The notes under the pieces were generated by a model that had not been told where the DNA came from, searched no databases, and worked only from the letters and a program-made list of their open reading frames with translations. The position numbers and the translations under genes are program-made. Of a DNA stretch of 64,000 nucleotides, positions 32,314-40,093 are shown piece after piece (the stretch's first letter is position 1; each line of letters opens with the position of its first letter). The DNA comes from Hymenobacter mellowenesis (GTDB lineage: Bacteria; Bacteroidota; Bacteroidia; Cytophagales; Hymenobacteraceae): the NCBI RefSeq assembly GCF_030581005.1, contig NZ_JAUQSX010000002.1, positions 310,001-374,000 on the forward strand. Reading direction: 5' to 3'.

Positions 32314-33422
32314 AGCGCCTCCAGCTTTTGCCCCTGAATGGCCCGGGCCATCAGCTCCGGAAACTTTGCCGGCGTGCAGGCGAAGCTCGGAATCTCCAGC
32401 GCCGCCAGCTGCTCGGCCACGCGCCGGTCGAAGCTCGGGGCGCCATCGTCGCTCAGGGCCAAGAGCACCACGATGTTCACGCCGGCGGCTTTGAGGGCGG
32501 CGGCGCGCTTTATCATTTCTTTCTCATTGCCGCCTTCGTAGAGGTCGGTGATGAGGACGAGGATGGTATCCGTGGGGCGGGTGATGAGCTGCTGGCAATA
32601 GCTGAGGGCCAGGTTGATATCGGTGCCGCCGCCCAGCTGCACGCCGAACAGCAAATCCACCGGGTCGTGCAGGTTTTCGCTTAAGTTTACCACGGCCGTA
32701 TCGAACACCACCATGTGCGTTTTTACCGCTTTCAGCGAGGCCAGCACCGCCCCGAACACGCCCGCATAAACGACAGAAGAGGCCATCGAGCCGCTTTGGT
32801 CCACGCAGAGCACGATTTCCTTCAGCGCCTGCCCGCGCCGCCCGAAACCCACCAGCCGCTCCGGAATAATGGTTTTGTGGGCCGCTTGGTAGTGCTTCAG
32901 GTTGGCCTTGATGGTGGCGCCCCAGTCGATTTCGTGGTAGCGCGGGCGCGGGTTGCGCACGGCCCGGCTCAGGGCGCCCTGCACGGCCTGGCGCAGCGGG
33001 TTGCTGAGTTTCTTTTCCAGCTCGCGCACCACTTTGGTAATGACCTCGCGGGCAGTGGCCTTGGCCTTTTGTGGCATCACCCGGCTCAGCGACATGAGTG
33101 TGCCCACCAAATGCACGTCGGCCTGCACGGTGCGCAGAATTTCGGGCTCCAGCAGCAGCTGGTTGAGGCCCAGGCGCGTCATGGCGTCCTGCTGCATAAT
33201 GGCCACCACCTCGGTGGGAAAATACTCCCGAATGTCGCCCAGCCAGCGGCTCACGCGCGGCGCCGAGCCACCCAGCCCGGCCTTGCGCTCGGCCTTGTCG
33301 CCGTCGTAGAGGGCGGTGAGTACGTCGTCCATACGGCCGTAGTCGGGCGGCATCGATACCGAATTGGCAGCATCGGCGGCGCTGCCCAAGACGAGTTTCC
33401 AGCGGGTAGGGGTAGTGGGCAT
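32310..33422 (-). CDS. VWA domain protein of a MoxR/SWIM/DUF5682 cluster
   Basis: This 370-residue cytoplasmic protein has a C-terminal von Willebrand A domain. The metal-ion-dependent adhesion site begins LCVDQSGSM (Asp208, Ser210, Ser212) and is completed by LGGGTDIN and LITDLYEGG. The N-terminal half is helical, with MDDVLTALYDGDKAERKAG, and is typical of CoxE-like VWA partners of MoxR ATPases. The last codon is TAG inside the adjacent repeat. It is the terminal gene of the cluster that begins at 43273, separated from the DUF5682 gene by a hairpin repeat. It probably binds the MoxR ATPase as a co-chaperone, by analogy with other MoxR/VWA pairs. Confidence 0.88.
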   Translation of the reverse strand: MPTTPTRWKLVLGSAADAANSVSMPPDYGRMDDVLTALYDGDKAERKAGLGGSAPRVSRWLGDIREYFPTEVVAIMQQDAMTRLGLNQLLLEPEILRTVQADVHLVGTLMSLSRVMPQKAKATAREVITKVVRELEKKLSNPLRQAVQGALSRAVRNPRPRYHEIDWGATIKANLKHYQAAHKTIIPERLVGFGRRGQALKEIVLCVDQSGSMASSVVYAGVFGAVLASLKAVKTHMVVFDTAVVNLSENLHDPVDLLFGVQLGGGTDINLALSYCQQLITRPTDTILVLITDLYEGGNEKEMIKRAAALKAAGVNIVVLLALSDDGAPSFDRRVAEQLAALEIPSFACTPAKFPELMARAIQGQKLEAL

Positions 33423-33447
33423 GAATGGATTTGAGTTGATAATTGAA

Positions 33448-33553
33448 CGTCATGCTGAGCGCGGTCGAAGCATCTCGCGTGCAGAAGTAATTCAATCGTA
33501 AGAAAAAGGATTAGTGGTGGCACGCGAGATGCTTCGACTTCGCTCAGCATGAC
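33448..33553. repeat. Inverted repeat, family A
   Basis: Arms at 33448-33482 and 33520-33553 are nearly perfect. It lies between the DUF5682 and VWA genes, which are read in the same direction, so any hairpin would form within a shared transcript. Confidence 0.9.
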
Positions 33554-33580
33554 CGTTCGGAGGACTGTTCGAATTAAAAA

Positions 33581-35980
33581 TTAAACGCCCAGCAACTCGC
33601 GCAGCCCTGGTAGCACCCGCGCCCCGCGCTCCCAGTCAAAATCCTCGGTTTCCGGCGCTACAGCGGCGCCCGCATCCGTACTCGCTATTTCCAGAATCTG
33701 CCGCCGCTCTGGCAGCGAGAAATCGGTGAAGGCCCGGCGCAATAGCGGCACGATTTCGCGGAACGTGTCTTCGGTGAGTTCCGCCATCCAGTGGTCGAGC
33801 AAGTCGAATAACTCACGGTGGTGGATGAGCAGCAGGCCGCTGCCGCGCAGGAAGCCTTCAATCCAAGCCGTGGCGTAGTCGGTGGGCTGGGCGGGGGCCA
33901 GGGCCAGGCCGAGGGCCGTGGCGGTGGCGTCGGGACCGGTTTGCTGGGCATCGAAAAGCAGGCGGGTGGCCGTGCCGGCCAGTAGGCCGTTGGTGGCGGC
34001 GTTGCGCTGAACGGCGGCCAGGGCGGCGTACCAATCAGCTTCGTGGGCGTCGTTTTGCAGCAGGCGGATGGCCTGATGGGTGGCTTCGAGGCGCTCCAGC
34101 AGGGCTTTGGCGGCATCATAATCCAGCCCGGCGCAGGCGGCGGGCAGGCCGATGCACAGGCGCGGCACCAGCTGCTGCACCACCTGGGCCACTTGCCGGG
34201 TGTCGGTGCGGCGCACGTTGCCGTAGCGCAGCACCTGGGCCAGCGGGGGCAGGGCGGCGAGCAGGTGGGTTACGTCGCGGGTGTCGGCCCCGATGGTTTC
34301 GAGCCGGACCACCAGCGCCGGAATGGCCGGGCCGAGGTCGGCGCGGAGGGCTTCTTCGAGCAGCGTGCTCACGGTTTCGAGGCTGCTGGCTTCGGCGGCG
34401 CGGGCGGTGGCGCGGGCCACGGCGGCGGCCAGCACGGTATTGCCCCAGCGGCCGGCCTCAATCACGGACAGGGCCATTTCGGGCTCCCATTCCAGCGTCC
34501 AGAGTTCGTGGAAGGTGCCGCTTTTGCCGCTTGCTTCCTCCGGCTCGCCCCAGTTGATGGCCAGCAGGCGCAGGCGGTGCAGCAGGTGGCTGCGCTCCAG
34601 CTGGGCGGGCTGGCGCAGGTCGAGGTCGAGCGTCTTGGGCGTGGCTTCGGGCTTGAGGCGCAGGGTTTTTTGCTGCTGGGTTAGGTCCTGCTGCAAGGGC
34701 GTGGCGGGCAGGCCGGCGGGCACCTCGCCCAGCCTTACGCCAATTACCAACTCCTTGTGTACCAGCGCCAGCTGCTCGGCGTAGCCCCCGCCCAGGATGG
34801 CCACGGCGGCTTCCTGCAACTCATCGATGCCCGGCAACGCCAGCCCGCGCACGGCGGCCAGCGCGGCAGCCAGCCGCACACCCTCAATGGCGTGGGCGGA
34901 GGAGGCGTCTACGTCCTGCCCGCGCAGCAGGCGCGTGGCGCGCACCATCCAGTGCGTCAGCACTTCGGCCCGCGGCTGGGCAAACAGCAGCTCGTACCAG
35001 GCCGGCGAGAGCACGCCCGCTCCGTAGCCCGAGCTGAAAGAAAGCCGCTCGTAAGTCCACGGAATCCAGGTGGTTTCGGTGGCAACTTTCTTGAGGCCTT
35101 TCAGGCGGGCTTTGTCTTCCTTTTTGAAGAGTTCGGCTCGCAGCACCGGCGCGTGCCAAGCGCCACAGACCACCGCCATGCGCGGGTAGCCCTGGGCCAA
35201 AGTTGCGCGCAAGCTTTCGCGCATAAAAGCCTCGCGCAGCAGCGTTTCCTCGGTTTCGGGGCGCCGCAGCTCCTCGCGTAGCGCCGTCATCAAATCCAGC
35301 ACCACGGCGAAGGTGTCGGCTTTGCCGGGGGCGTGTTCGAGGTGGGTTTCCCACCACTGCTCCGAATCGGTGTAGCCGGCCAGGTGGGCGATGTAGGCCA
35401 CGGGGTCGGTATCGGGCTCGACCTCCGGCGGCTTACCGCTCGGTCCCGAAACCTCACGCCCTGACCCCCCCTCCAAAAGAGAGGGGGCACCAGCACCGCT
35501 TTCTTCAGCTGGCTGGAAACCATGAATTTCAACAGGAACAGAATCCGCCCCAGTTTCCAGAGCTCCTTCGTCCTCACGAATCGGTGCCCCCTCTTTTTTG
35601 GAGAGAGGGTCAGGGGGTAAGGTTGACGGAGAGGTAGTCAAAGCCGCTTCCCGCATCCCAAACCGCAACGACATCGGGAAATCCATGCACCTGATGTGCG
35701 CCTGATTCCTGAAGCACCACTGCACCGCCTGCCACTCTGGCGAAAACTCCGCGAATGGCAGAAACGAGGCTTGGCCTTGCTGCTTGGGGTTGTACACGAG
35801 CAGGGCCACCGGCGGTACCAGTTCCGGATTAGTGGCCGTGGCCAGAGCGGCTTCGGCATCGGCGGGGCATTCCAGCAGCACGATGTCGGGCCGGAAGGCT
35901 TCGAGGGCGGCCACGAGGCTGGCGGCGCTGCCAGGGCCGTGGTGGCGAATGCCGAACAGGCGCAGGTCGGGGGTAGGCAT
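33581..35980 (-). CDS. DUF5682-family protein with in-frame repeat insertion
   Basis: The 799-residue protein starts MPTPDLRLFGIRHHGPGSA (ATG at 35980). That opening and the following block DIVLLECPADAEAAL match DUF5682 proteins, which sit beside MoxR ATPase and VWA genes in many bacteria. Other blocks are VVCGAWHAPVL, TWIPWTYERLSFSSGYGAGV and a long helical C-terminal half. Residues about 120-177 are encoded by a palindromic DNA repeat (LPPDPLSKKEGAP and GAPSLLEGGSGREV) and are probably a dispensable loop. The first third, with its HH and EC..D motifs, resembles ChaN/TraB-like enzyme folds, but I cannot confirm that. Biochemical function is unknown. Confidence 0.85.
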   Translation of the reverse strand: MPTPDLRLFGIRHHGPGSAASLVAALEAFRPDIVLLECPADAEAALATATNPELVPPVALLVYNPKQQGQASFLPFAEFSPEWQAVQWCFRNQAHIRCMDFPMSLRFGMREAALTTSPSTLPPDPLSKKEGAPIREDEGALETGADSVPVEIHGFQPAEESGAGAPSLLEGGSGREVSGPSGKPPEVEPDTDPVAYIAHLAGYTDSEQWWETHLEHAPGKADTFAVVLDLMTALREELRRPETEETLLREAFMRESLRATLAQGYPRMAVVCGAWHAPVLRAELFKKEDKARLKGLKKVATETTWIPWTYERLSFSSGYGAGVLSPAWYELLFAQPRAEVLTHWMVRATRLLRGQDVDASSAHAIEGVRLAAALAAVRGLALPGIDELQEAAVAILGGGYAEQLALVHKELVIGVRLGEVPAGLPATPLQQDLTQQQKTLRLKPEATPKTLDLDLRQPAQLERSHLLHRLRLLAINWGEPEEASGKSGTFHELWTLEWEPEMALSVIEAGRWGNTVLAAAVARATARAAEASSLETVSTLLEEALRADLGPAIPALVVRLETIGADTRDVTHLLAALPPLAQVLRYGNVRRTDTRQVAQVVQQLVPRLCIGLPAACAGLDYDAAKALLERLEATHQAIRLLQNDAHEADWYAALAAVQRNAATNGLLAGTATRLLFDAQQTGPDATATALGLALAPAQPTDYATAWIEGFLRGSGLLLIHHRELFDLLDHWMAELTEDTFREIVPLLRRAFTDFSLPERRQILEIASTDAGAAVAPETEDFDWERGARVLPGLRELLGV
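35452..35622. repeat. Palindromic repeat, family D, inside the DUF5682 coding sequence
   Basis: Arms of about 40 bases at 35452-35491 and 35583-35622 (GGTGCCCCCTCTTTTTTGGA type) pair with a few mismatches. The element keeps the reading frame open on the minus strand. The loop's right side shares TCGTCCTCAC with the loop of the copy at 41720-41849. Confidence 0.9.
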
Positions 35981-36046
35981 GAGCGGAAAAGGGTTGGACA
36001 GGAGCTGCAAATGAACAACACCGGGCCCAACCCGCCCTGCACCTGT

Positions 36047-36949
36047 CTAAAAACGCTCTTCGATTAGCTCCATGTTGATAAGGGCGCCGGCTTTGCCACC
36101 AGCGGCAACGGCGGCTGAAACGGCCCGGAAGGGCGTGGTCGCATCGCCGGCCGCGAACACGTCGGGCACGCTGGTGCGCTGGAAGTCATCGACCTGCACG
36201 TGCCCCATCTCCGTGAAGGCGCAGCCCAACTGCCGGGCCAGGGTACCGGCCTGCTCAAACGGCACGCGGGCAAATACCGCGTCTAGCGGGCGGGCGCTGC
36301 CATCGGCCAACTGCACGGCCTGTAGCTGTCCTTGGGTGTGGACAATGCCGGCCAACGGGGTTTCCACCACGGTAATGCCGTGGCGGGCCAGCGTCTGCAA
36401 CTGGGCGGGGCTGAGCGTGGCGGGCCCGTCCGTAAACAGCGTCAACTGACGCGACCAGTTATGAATGAGGCGGGCAAAAGCGAAGCCCATCTCGCCGTTG
36501 CCGATGACGCCGAGGCGCTGCTCGGCCACTTCGTAGCCGTGGCAGTAGGGGCAGTGCAGCACCGAAATGCCCCAGCATTCGGCAAAGCCGGGCAGGGCGG
36601 GCAGCAAGTCGATGACGCCCGTGGCGAGCAGCAGCTTCGACGCTGTGAGGCTGGCCCCGGCAGCAGTTTCGATGCGGAACCCACCACCGGGAAGGGCGGT
36701 GGCGGTCAGGGCTTCGTCGGCCCGCAGCTCGATGGTGGGGTAGTGTTGCACCTCGGCCCGGGCCTGGGCGCGCAGGGCGGTGGGCGTGGCGCCGTCCTGG
36801 GTGAGGAAGTTGTGGGAGTGGGGCGTCTGGCGGTTGCAGGGCCGGCCGGTGTCGAGGACAAGCACGCGGCGGCGGGAGCGCCCCAAAGCCAGCGCGGCGG
36901 AGAGGCCGGCGTAGCTGCCACCGATGATAATGGCGTCGAATTCTTGCAT
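36047..36949 (-). CDS. Thioredoxin reductase-like FAD/NAD(P)-dependent oxidoreductase
   Basis: The 300-residue protein has an N-terminal FAD motif FDAIIIGGSYAGLSAALALG and the redox pair CPYC in LHCPYCHGYE. The NAD(P) block has LGVIGNGEMGFAFA, and the second FAD block is VPDVFAAGDATTPFRAVSAA. This is the compact thioredoxin-reductase-like group that often acts with a partner other than thioredoxin. It is cytoplasmic. The gene lies between the DUF5682 gene and a hypothetical gene, 127 bases from the latter, inside the MoxR/VWA cluster. Whether it belongs to that system or is a passenger cannot be decided from sequence. Confidence 0.9.
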   Translation of the reverse strand: MQEFDAIIIGGSYAGLSAALALGRSRRRVLVLDTGRPCNRQTPHSHNFLTQDGATPTALRAQARAEVQHYPTIELRADEALTATALPGGGFRIETAAGASLTASKLLLATGVIDLLPALPGFAECWGISVLHCPYCHGYEVAEQRLGVIGNGEMGFAFARLIHNWSRQLTLFTDGPATLSPAQLQTLARHGITVVETPLAGIVHTQGQLQAVQLADGSARPLDAVFARVPFEQAGTLARQLGCAFTEMGHVQVDDFQRTSVPDVFAAGDATTPFRAVSAAVAAGGKAGALINMELIEERF

Positions 36950-37076
36950 GAAAAGGAAAGTAGCGGGCTTGCAAAGGACGCAAGCTTCGGGTCTGACGGT
37001 ACAGCCCTGCTTTCCTTACATGCGGATTTTAGGGAATATTAAAAAGCGCCGGTCGTTAGCAGAAACCTGCTCAAGC

Positions 37077-38075
37077 TCAGCAGTCATACTCTTCCACGCG
37101 GCTGACGGGGGCTCCCGTGGCGCGTTCCAGCGCGTCGGCCATTCGGCCGAGGGTGGGCGAGCCGTAGGCATCCTGCAGATGGATGGCACCCACATACAGG
37201 GAAATGTAGCCACTGCCCCGGGCCGGGTGCAGCGTCACGAGTTCGAGCAGGGGCGGGGCATCGACGGGCACCAACACCGTGTCCCGGCGGGTTGAAACGG
37301 CCCAGGATTCCTGGCCTGGCACGGCCCACAGCAGCGCCTGCTGCTCGGTGAGCTGCCGGGCCAGGAGGGCGGGCGTGTCGCAGAGGCCGTCGCGGTAGAG
37401 GGCGCGCTCCGCCTGCCGCCGCTGGTCGTTGGTATAAGGCGTTTGAGGGCCGGGGCTGCTGGAATCGGGTACGTAGAAAGGCGTGTAGGTTTGCGCAGTA
37501 TCGAACCGTTCGAGTTGCGAGACCTGCCCGGCTACTGCGGCGAGGGCGTTGGCCTGGGCTTGCGCGGCGGCCACCAGCGGCCCGGCCACGGCCACCATGT
37601 CCTGCCAATCGAGAAACAGGCCGGCGGCGGCCGGCCCACCCGGCTCGTCAAGGCGCACGCCGCCGTATACCGACAGCGACACCTGCAATGGCCACTGCTC
37701 CCAGCGGGCCGAGTACTTCACATTGCCGGGGTGGTTGGCATTGGGGTAGGTTTTGGCCTCGGTGGGCGGGCCGAGCAGCTGCGTGAGGGACTGCATCCAG
37801 GTAGCAGGCGGCACGGCCCGCTCCCCTCGGTGCGTGGGCGGCGGGGCCAGCTCGTAGCTGACTTGTAGCACGGGCTTGTGGCGGGCCTGGGCGCGCACAT
37901 TGCAGGCCGTGGCCGCCAGCCCGAACACGGTGTGGCAGGCGCCGCGCAGGTTGGGCCAGCCGCCGTAGGGCTCCCACCACGCCCGGCCCGGCAGCCGCGC
38001 CTCCACTTCGGCCAGGCTCAGGCCCCAGGGTAGCTGGGTGTCGTCGATGGGGAAGGTAGTGGGGTCGAAGGGCAT
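37077..38075 (-). CDS. Hypothetical protein in the MoxR/VWA cluster
   Basis: This is a 332-residue protein of no family I recognise. It begins MPFDPTTFPIDDTQLPWGLS and has GGWPNLRGACHTVFGL, WMQSLTQLLGPP and a middle segment rich in Ala. The C-terminus has SGYISLYVGAIHLQDAYGSP. No signal peptide or membrane segment is visible, so it is probably cytoplasmic. It follows the 38084 gene by eight bases, which indicates co-transcription. Its long Ala/Pro-rich stretches match the local GC content, unlike the two AT-rich genes just upstream. Confidence 0.7.
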   Translation of the reverse strand: MPFDPTTFPIDDTQLPWGLSLAEVEARLPGRAWWEPYGGWPNLRGACHTVFGLAATACNVRAQARHKPVLQVSYELAPPPTHRGERAVPPATWMQSLTQLLGPPTEAKTYPNANHPGNVKYSARWEQWPLQVSLSVYGGVRLDEPGGPAAAGLFLDWQDMVAVAGPLVAAAQAQANALAAVAGQVSQLERFDTAQTYTPFYVPDSSSPGPQTPYTNDQRRQAERALYRDGLCDTPALLARQLTEQQALLWAVPGQESWAVSTRRDTVLVPVDAPPLLELVTLHPARGSGYISLYVGAIHLQDAYGSPTLGRMADALERATGAPVSRVEEYDC

Positions 38076-38083
38076 AGAACAGA

Positions 38084-38605
38084 TTAGTTCTTTAGAAGAA
38101 AGCCGAGAAAAACCTGAAGCCGAGACAAAAAGGTACGGGGGTGACGAAATTTTATTTCATCAATTGATAGCTCTGCTGTTTCTGCCGCCGATTTATAATT
38201 AAGCTGCCAGTAGGGAATTGAATGGCAAACGGTTTCGGCAAATTCTTTGGTCAGGTAATTAGTATAGTCAGTATTGTATCGTGGCTTTGGCGGATGATGC
38301 TCTTTGAATTTGGCAATAACCGTTGGGTCATAACAGACTTTGGGACGAAGATTTTCCACCAGTCTTACGTCAATTGTCAAGGTTATATAGCGTCTGGATT
38401 TGCGGTGCAATCCAACCACTATAATCCGTTGACACATCCCGCCATACCAATCGATGATATAAACCTTAGCTCCCGGCGCGAAATGATTCGTGCCGAAGCG
38501 AATTTCTTCGCCGCCCGGCCCATAAGGGCGCTCCCGAATGATGTTGGCAACCGCGGTCCAGCATGATTCGGGAGCCACTTCAGCATCTGTATTCTCATCT
38601 GCCAT
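38084..38605 (-). CDS. Hypothetical protein, paralogue of the 28803 gene
   Basis: The 173-residue protein shares NIIRERPYGPGGEEIRFGTN, HFAPGAKVYIIDWYGGMC, IIVVGLHRKSRRYI and a late EFAETVCHSIPYWQ block with the 28803-29177 product, then adds about 40 residues ending FLSRLQVFLGFLLKN. GC content is visibly lower than the surrounding genes. It lies 13 bases after a small gene coupled to the MoxR stop codon and eight bases before the next gene. It is therefore part of a tight insertion within the MoxR/DUF5682/VWA cluster. Function unknown. Confidence 0.7.
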   Translation of the reverse strand: MADENTDAEVAPESCWTAVANIIRERPYGPGGEEIRFGTNHFAPGAKVYIIDWYGGMCQRIIVVGLHRKSRRYITLTIDVRLVENLRPKVCYDPTVIAKFKEHHPPKPRYNTDYTNYLTKEFAETVCHSIPYWQLNYKSAAETAELSIDEIKFRHPRTFLSRLQVFLGFLLKN

Positions 38606-38618
38606 TGAATTTCATTGC

Positions 38619-38870
38619 TCAGGGTTCCTGGAGGCTCTTACCATTTGCCTCTTTCTGCCGCTCCCGTTCTCGAATTAATATTGTTGCTGATTCCCGCGCC
38701 GCCGTTATGTAAAGCCGGTTCTGGTTCATTGCCAATAAATCATTTGTGGACTTGGTTTCAAACTGGGCAACAAATACTTCAACCTGTTGCTCATGGTCGG
38801 CCGCTGATTCCTCGGGCGTAGCCAACAACCCAAGTTCGCGAAGACAGGCAATGATTTTCGAGAATTTCAT
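38619..38870 (-). CDS. Small hypothetical protein coupled to the MoxR gene
   Basis: The 83-residue protein begins MKFSKIIACLRELGLLATPEESA and continues with helical, Gln/Glu-rich sequence (DHEQQVEVFVAQFETKSTND, LIRERERQKE). Its ATG shares one base with the TAA stop of the MoxR gene (TAATG), so translation is probably coupled. It is too short and charged to classify. AT-rich codon use resembles the next gene (38084). Confidence 0.6.
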   Translation of the reverse strand: MKFSKIIACLRELGLLATPEESAADHEQQVEVFVAQFETKSTNDLLAMNQNRLYITAARESATILIRERERQKEANGKSLQEP

Positions 38871-39958
38871 TACTCCACCACCTCCCGGCAGGCCCTATAC
38901 AAATCCTTCCAGCCCTCGCGCTCCTTGGCCACGGTTTCGAGGTATTCGAGCCACACCACGCGGTCGGGGGCGGGGTCTTTGATGACGGCACCGGTGAGGC
39001 CGGCGGCCAGGTCGTGGGCGCGCAGGGTACCATCGCCGAAGTAGGCGGCCAGGGCCAGGCCGGAGTTCATGACGGAGATGGCCTCGCCGGTGCTCAGGGT
39101 GCCGCTGGGGCTCTTGAGCTTGGTTTTGCCGTTGTCGGTTACGCCCTGGCGCAGCTCGCGGAAGATGGTGACGAGGCGGCTGATTTGCTCCAGCGCGGGC
39201 GCCTCTACGGGCAGCTGGAGGGCCTGGCCCTGCTTGGCCACGCGGGTTTGCACGATGTGAACTTCCTCGGCCAGGGTGGCGGGCAGGGGCAGCACCACGG
39301 CGTTGAAGCGGCGGCGCAAGGCACTGCTGAGCTCGTTCACGCCCCGGTCCCGGTCGTTGGCCGTGGCGATGACGTTGAAGCCCTGCCGGGCCTGGATTTC
39401 GGTGCTCAGCTCGGGGATGGGCAGCACCTTTTCCGAGAGCATCGTGAGCAGGGTGTCCTGCACGTCGGAGGGGATGCGGGTCAGCTCTTCGATGCGGACG
39501 AGCTGGCCGGTTTCCATGCCTTTGTAGAGCGGGCTGGGCACGAGGGCGGCCAGCGAAGGGCCTTCGGCGAGCAGGCGGGCGTAGTTCCAGGAGTAGCGCA
39601 GGCTGTCTTCGGCGGTGCCGGCAGTGCCCTGCACCAGCAGGTTGGTGTGCCCGCTGATGGCGGCGGTGAGGTGCTCGCTCACCCAGCTTTTGGCCGTGCC
39701 GGGCACGCCGAGCAGCAGCAAGGCGCGGTCGGTGGCCAGGGTGGCGACGGCAATTTCCATCAGCCGCCGCTGGCCGATGTACTTGGGCTCAATCTCAAAC
39801 CCATTATCGAGCTTGCCGCCCAGCAAATACGTCACCACGGCCCAGGGCGAGAGGTGCCAGCCGGGCGGTTTGGGGCGGGCCTGGTCGGTGGCTTTGAGGG
39901 CGGCCAGTTCTTCGGCGTACAGGTCTTCGGCGTGGGGACGGAGCAGGGTGGGCGTCAT
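38870..39958 (-). CDS. MoxR-family AAA+ ATPase
   Basis: The 362-residue protein has Walker A LLGVPGTAKSW (residues 83-92), a Walker B-like acidic segment GQLVRIEELTRIPSDVQ, sensor 1 FNVIATANDRDRGVNELSSALRRRF and a C-terminal lid. MoxR ATPases work with VWA proteins as chaperones for metal insertion or complex assembly. The ATG at 39958 (MTPTLLRPHAEDLYAEEL) is chosen, because a start at 40015 would take its first residues from the family A repeat. It follows the SWIM protein gene with the repeat between, and its stop overlaps the next start. Confidence 0.93.
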   Translation of the reverse strand: MTPTLLRPHAEDLYAEELAALKATDQARPKPPGWHLSPWAVVTYLLGGKLDNGFEIEPKYIGQRRLMEIAVATLATDRALLLLGVPGTAKSWVSEHLTAAISGHTNLLVQGTAGTAEDSLRYSWNYARLLAEGPSLAALVPSPLYKGMETGQLVRIEELTRIPSDVQDTLLTMLSEKVLPIPELSTEIQARQGFNVIATANDRDRGVNELSSALRRRFNAVVLPLPATLAEEVHIVQTRVAKQGQALQLPVEAPALEQISRLVTIFRELRQGVTDNGKTKLKSPSGTLSTGEAISVMNSGLALAAYFGDGTLRAHDLAAGLTGAVIKDPAPDRVVWLEYLETVAKEREGWKDLYRACREVVE

Positions 39959-39990
39959 GGAGTTGGTTGGGGTGTAGAAAAGTAAAAGAA

Positions 39991-40088
39991 CGTCATGCAG
40001 AGCGCAGCGAAGCATCTCGCGTGGGCTAGTATTTCAATCGATTGGATTAGTGGTGGCACGCGAGATGCTTCGCTGCGCTCTGCATGAC
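39991..40088. repeat. Inverted repeat, family A
   Basis: Arms at 39991-40023 and 40057-40088 (CGTCATGCAGAGCGCAGCGA type) lie between the SWIM and MoxR genes, which are read in the same direction. The hairpin would form inside a common transcript. Confidence 0.9.
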
Positions 40089-40093
40089 CGTAA

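Noticed and set aside
35452..35622. Interpretation of the family D repeat as a frameshift or pseudogene
   Set aside because: The reading frame stays open through both arms and the loop, and typical DUF5682 sequence continues on both sides, so the gene appears intact.
39959..40015. N-terminal extension of the MoxR ATPase (19 residues)
   Set aside because: The first part (MLRCALHDV) is read from the inverted repeat. The ATG at 39958 gives a normal MoxR N-terminus.
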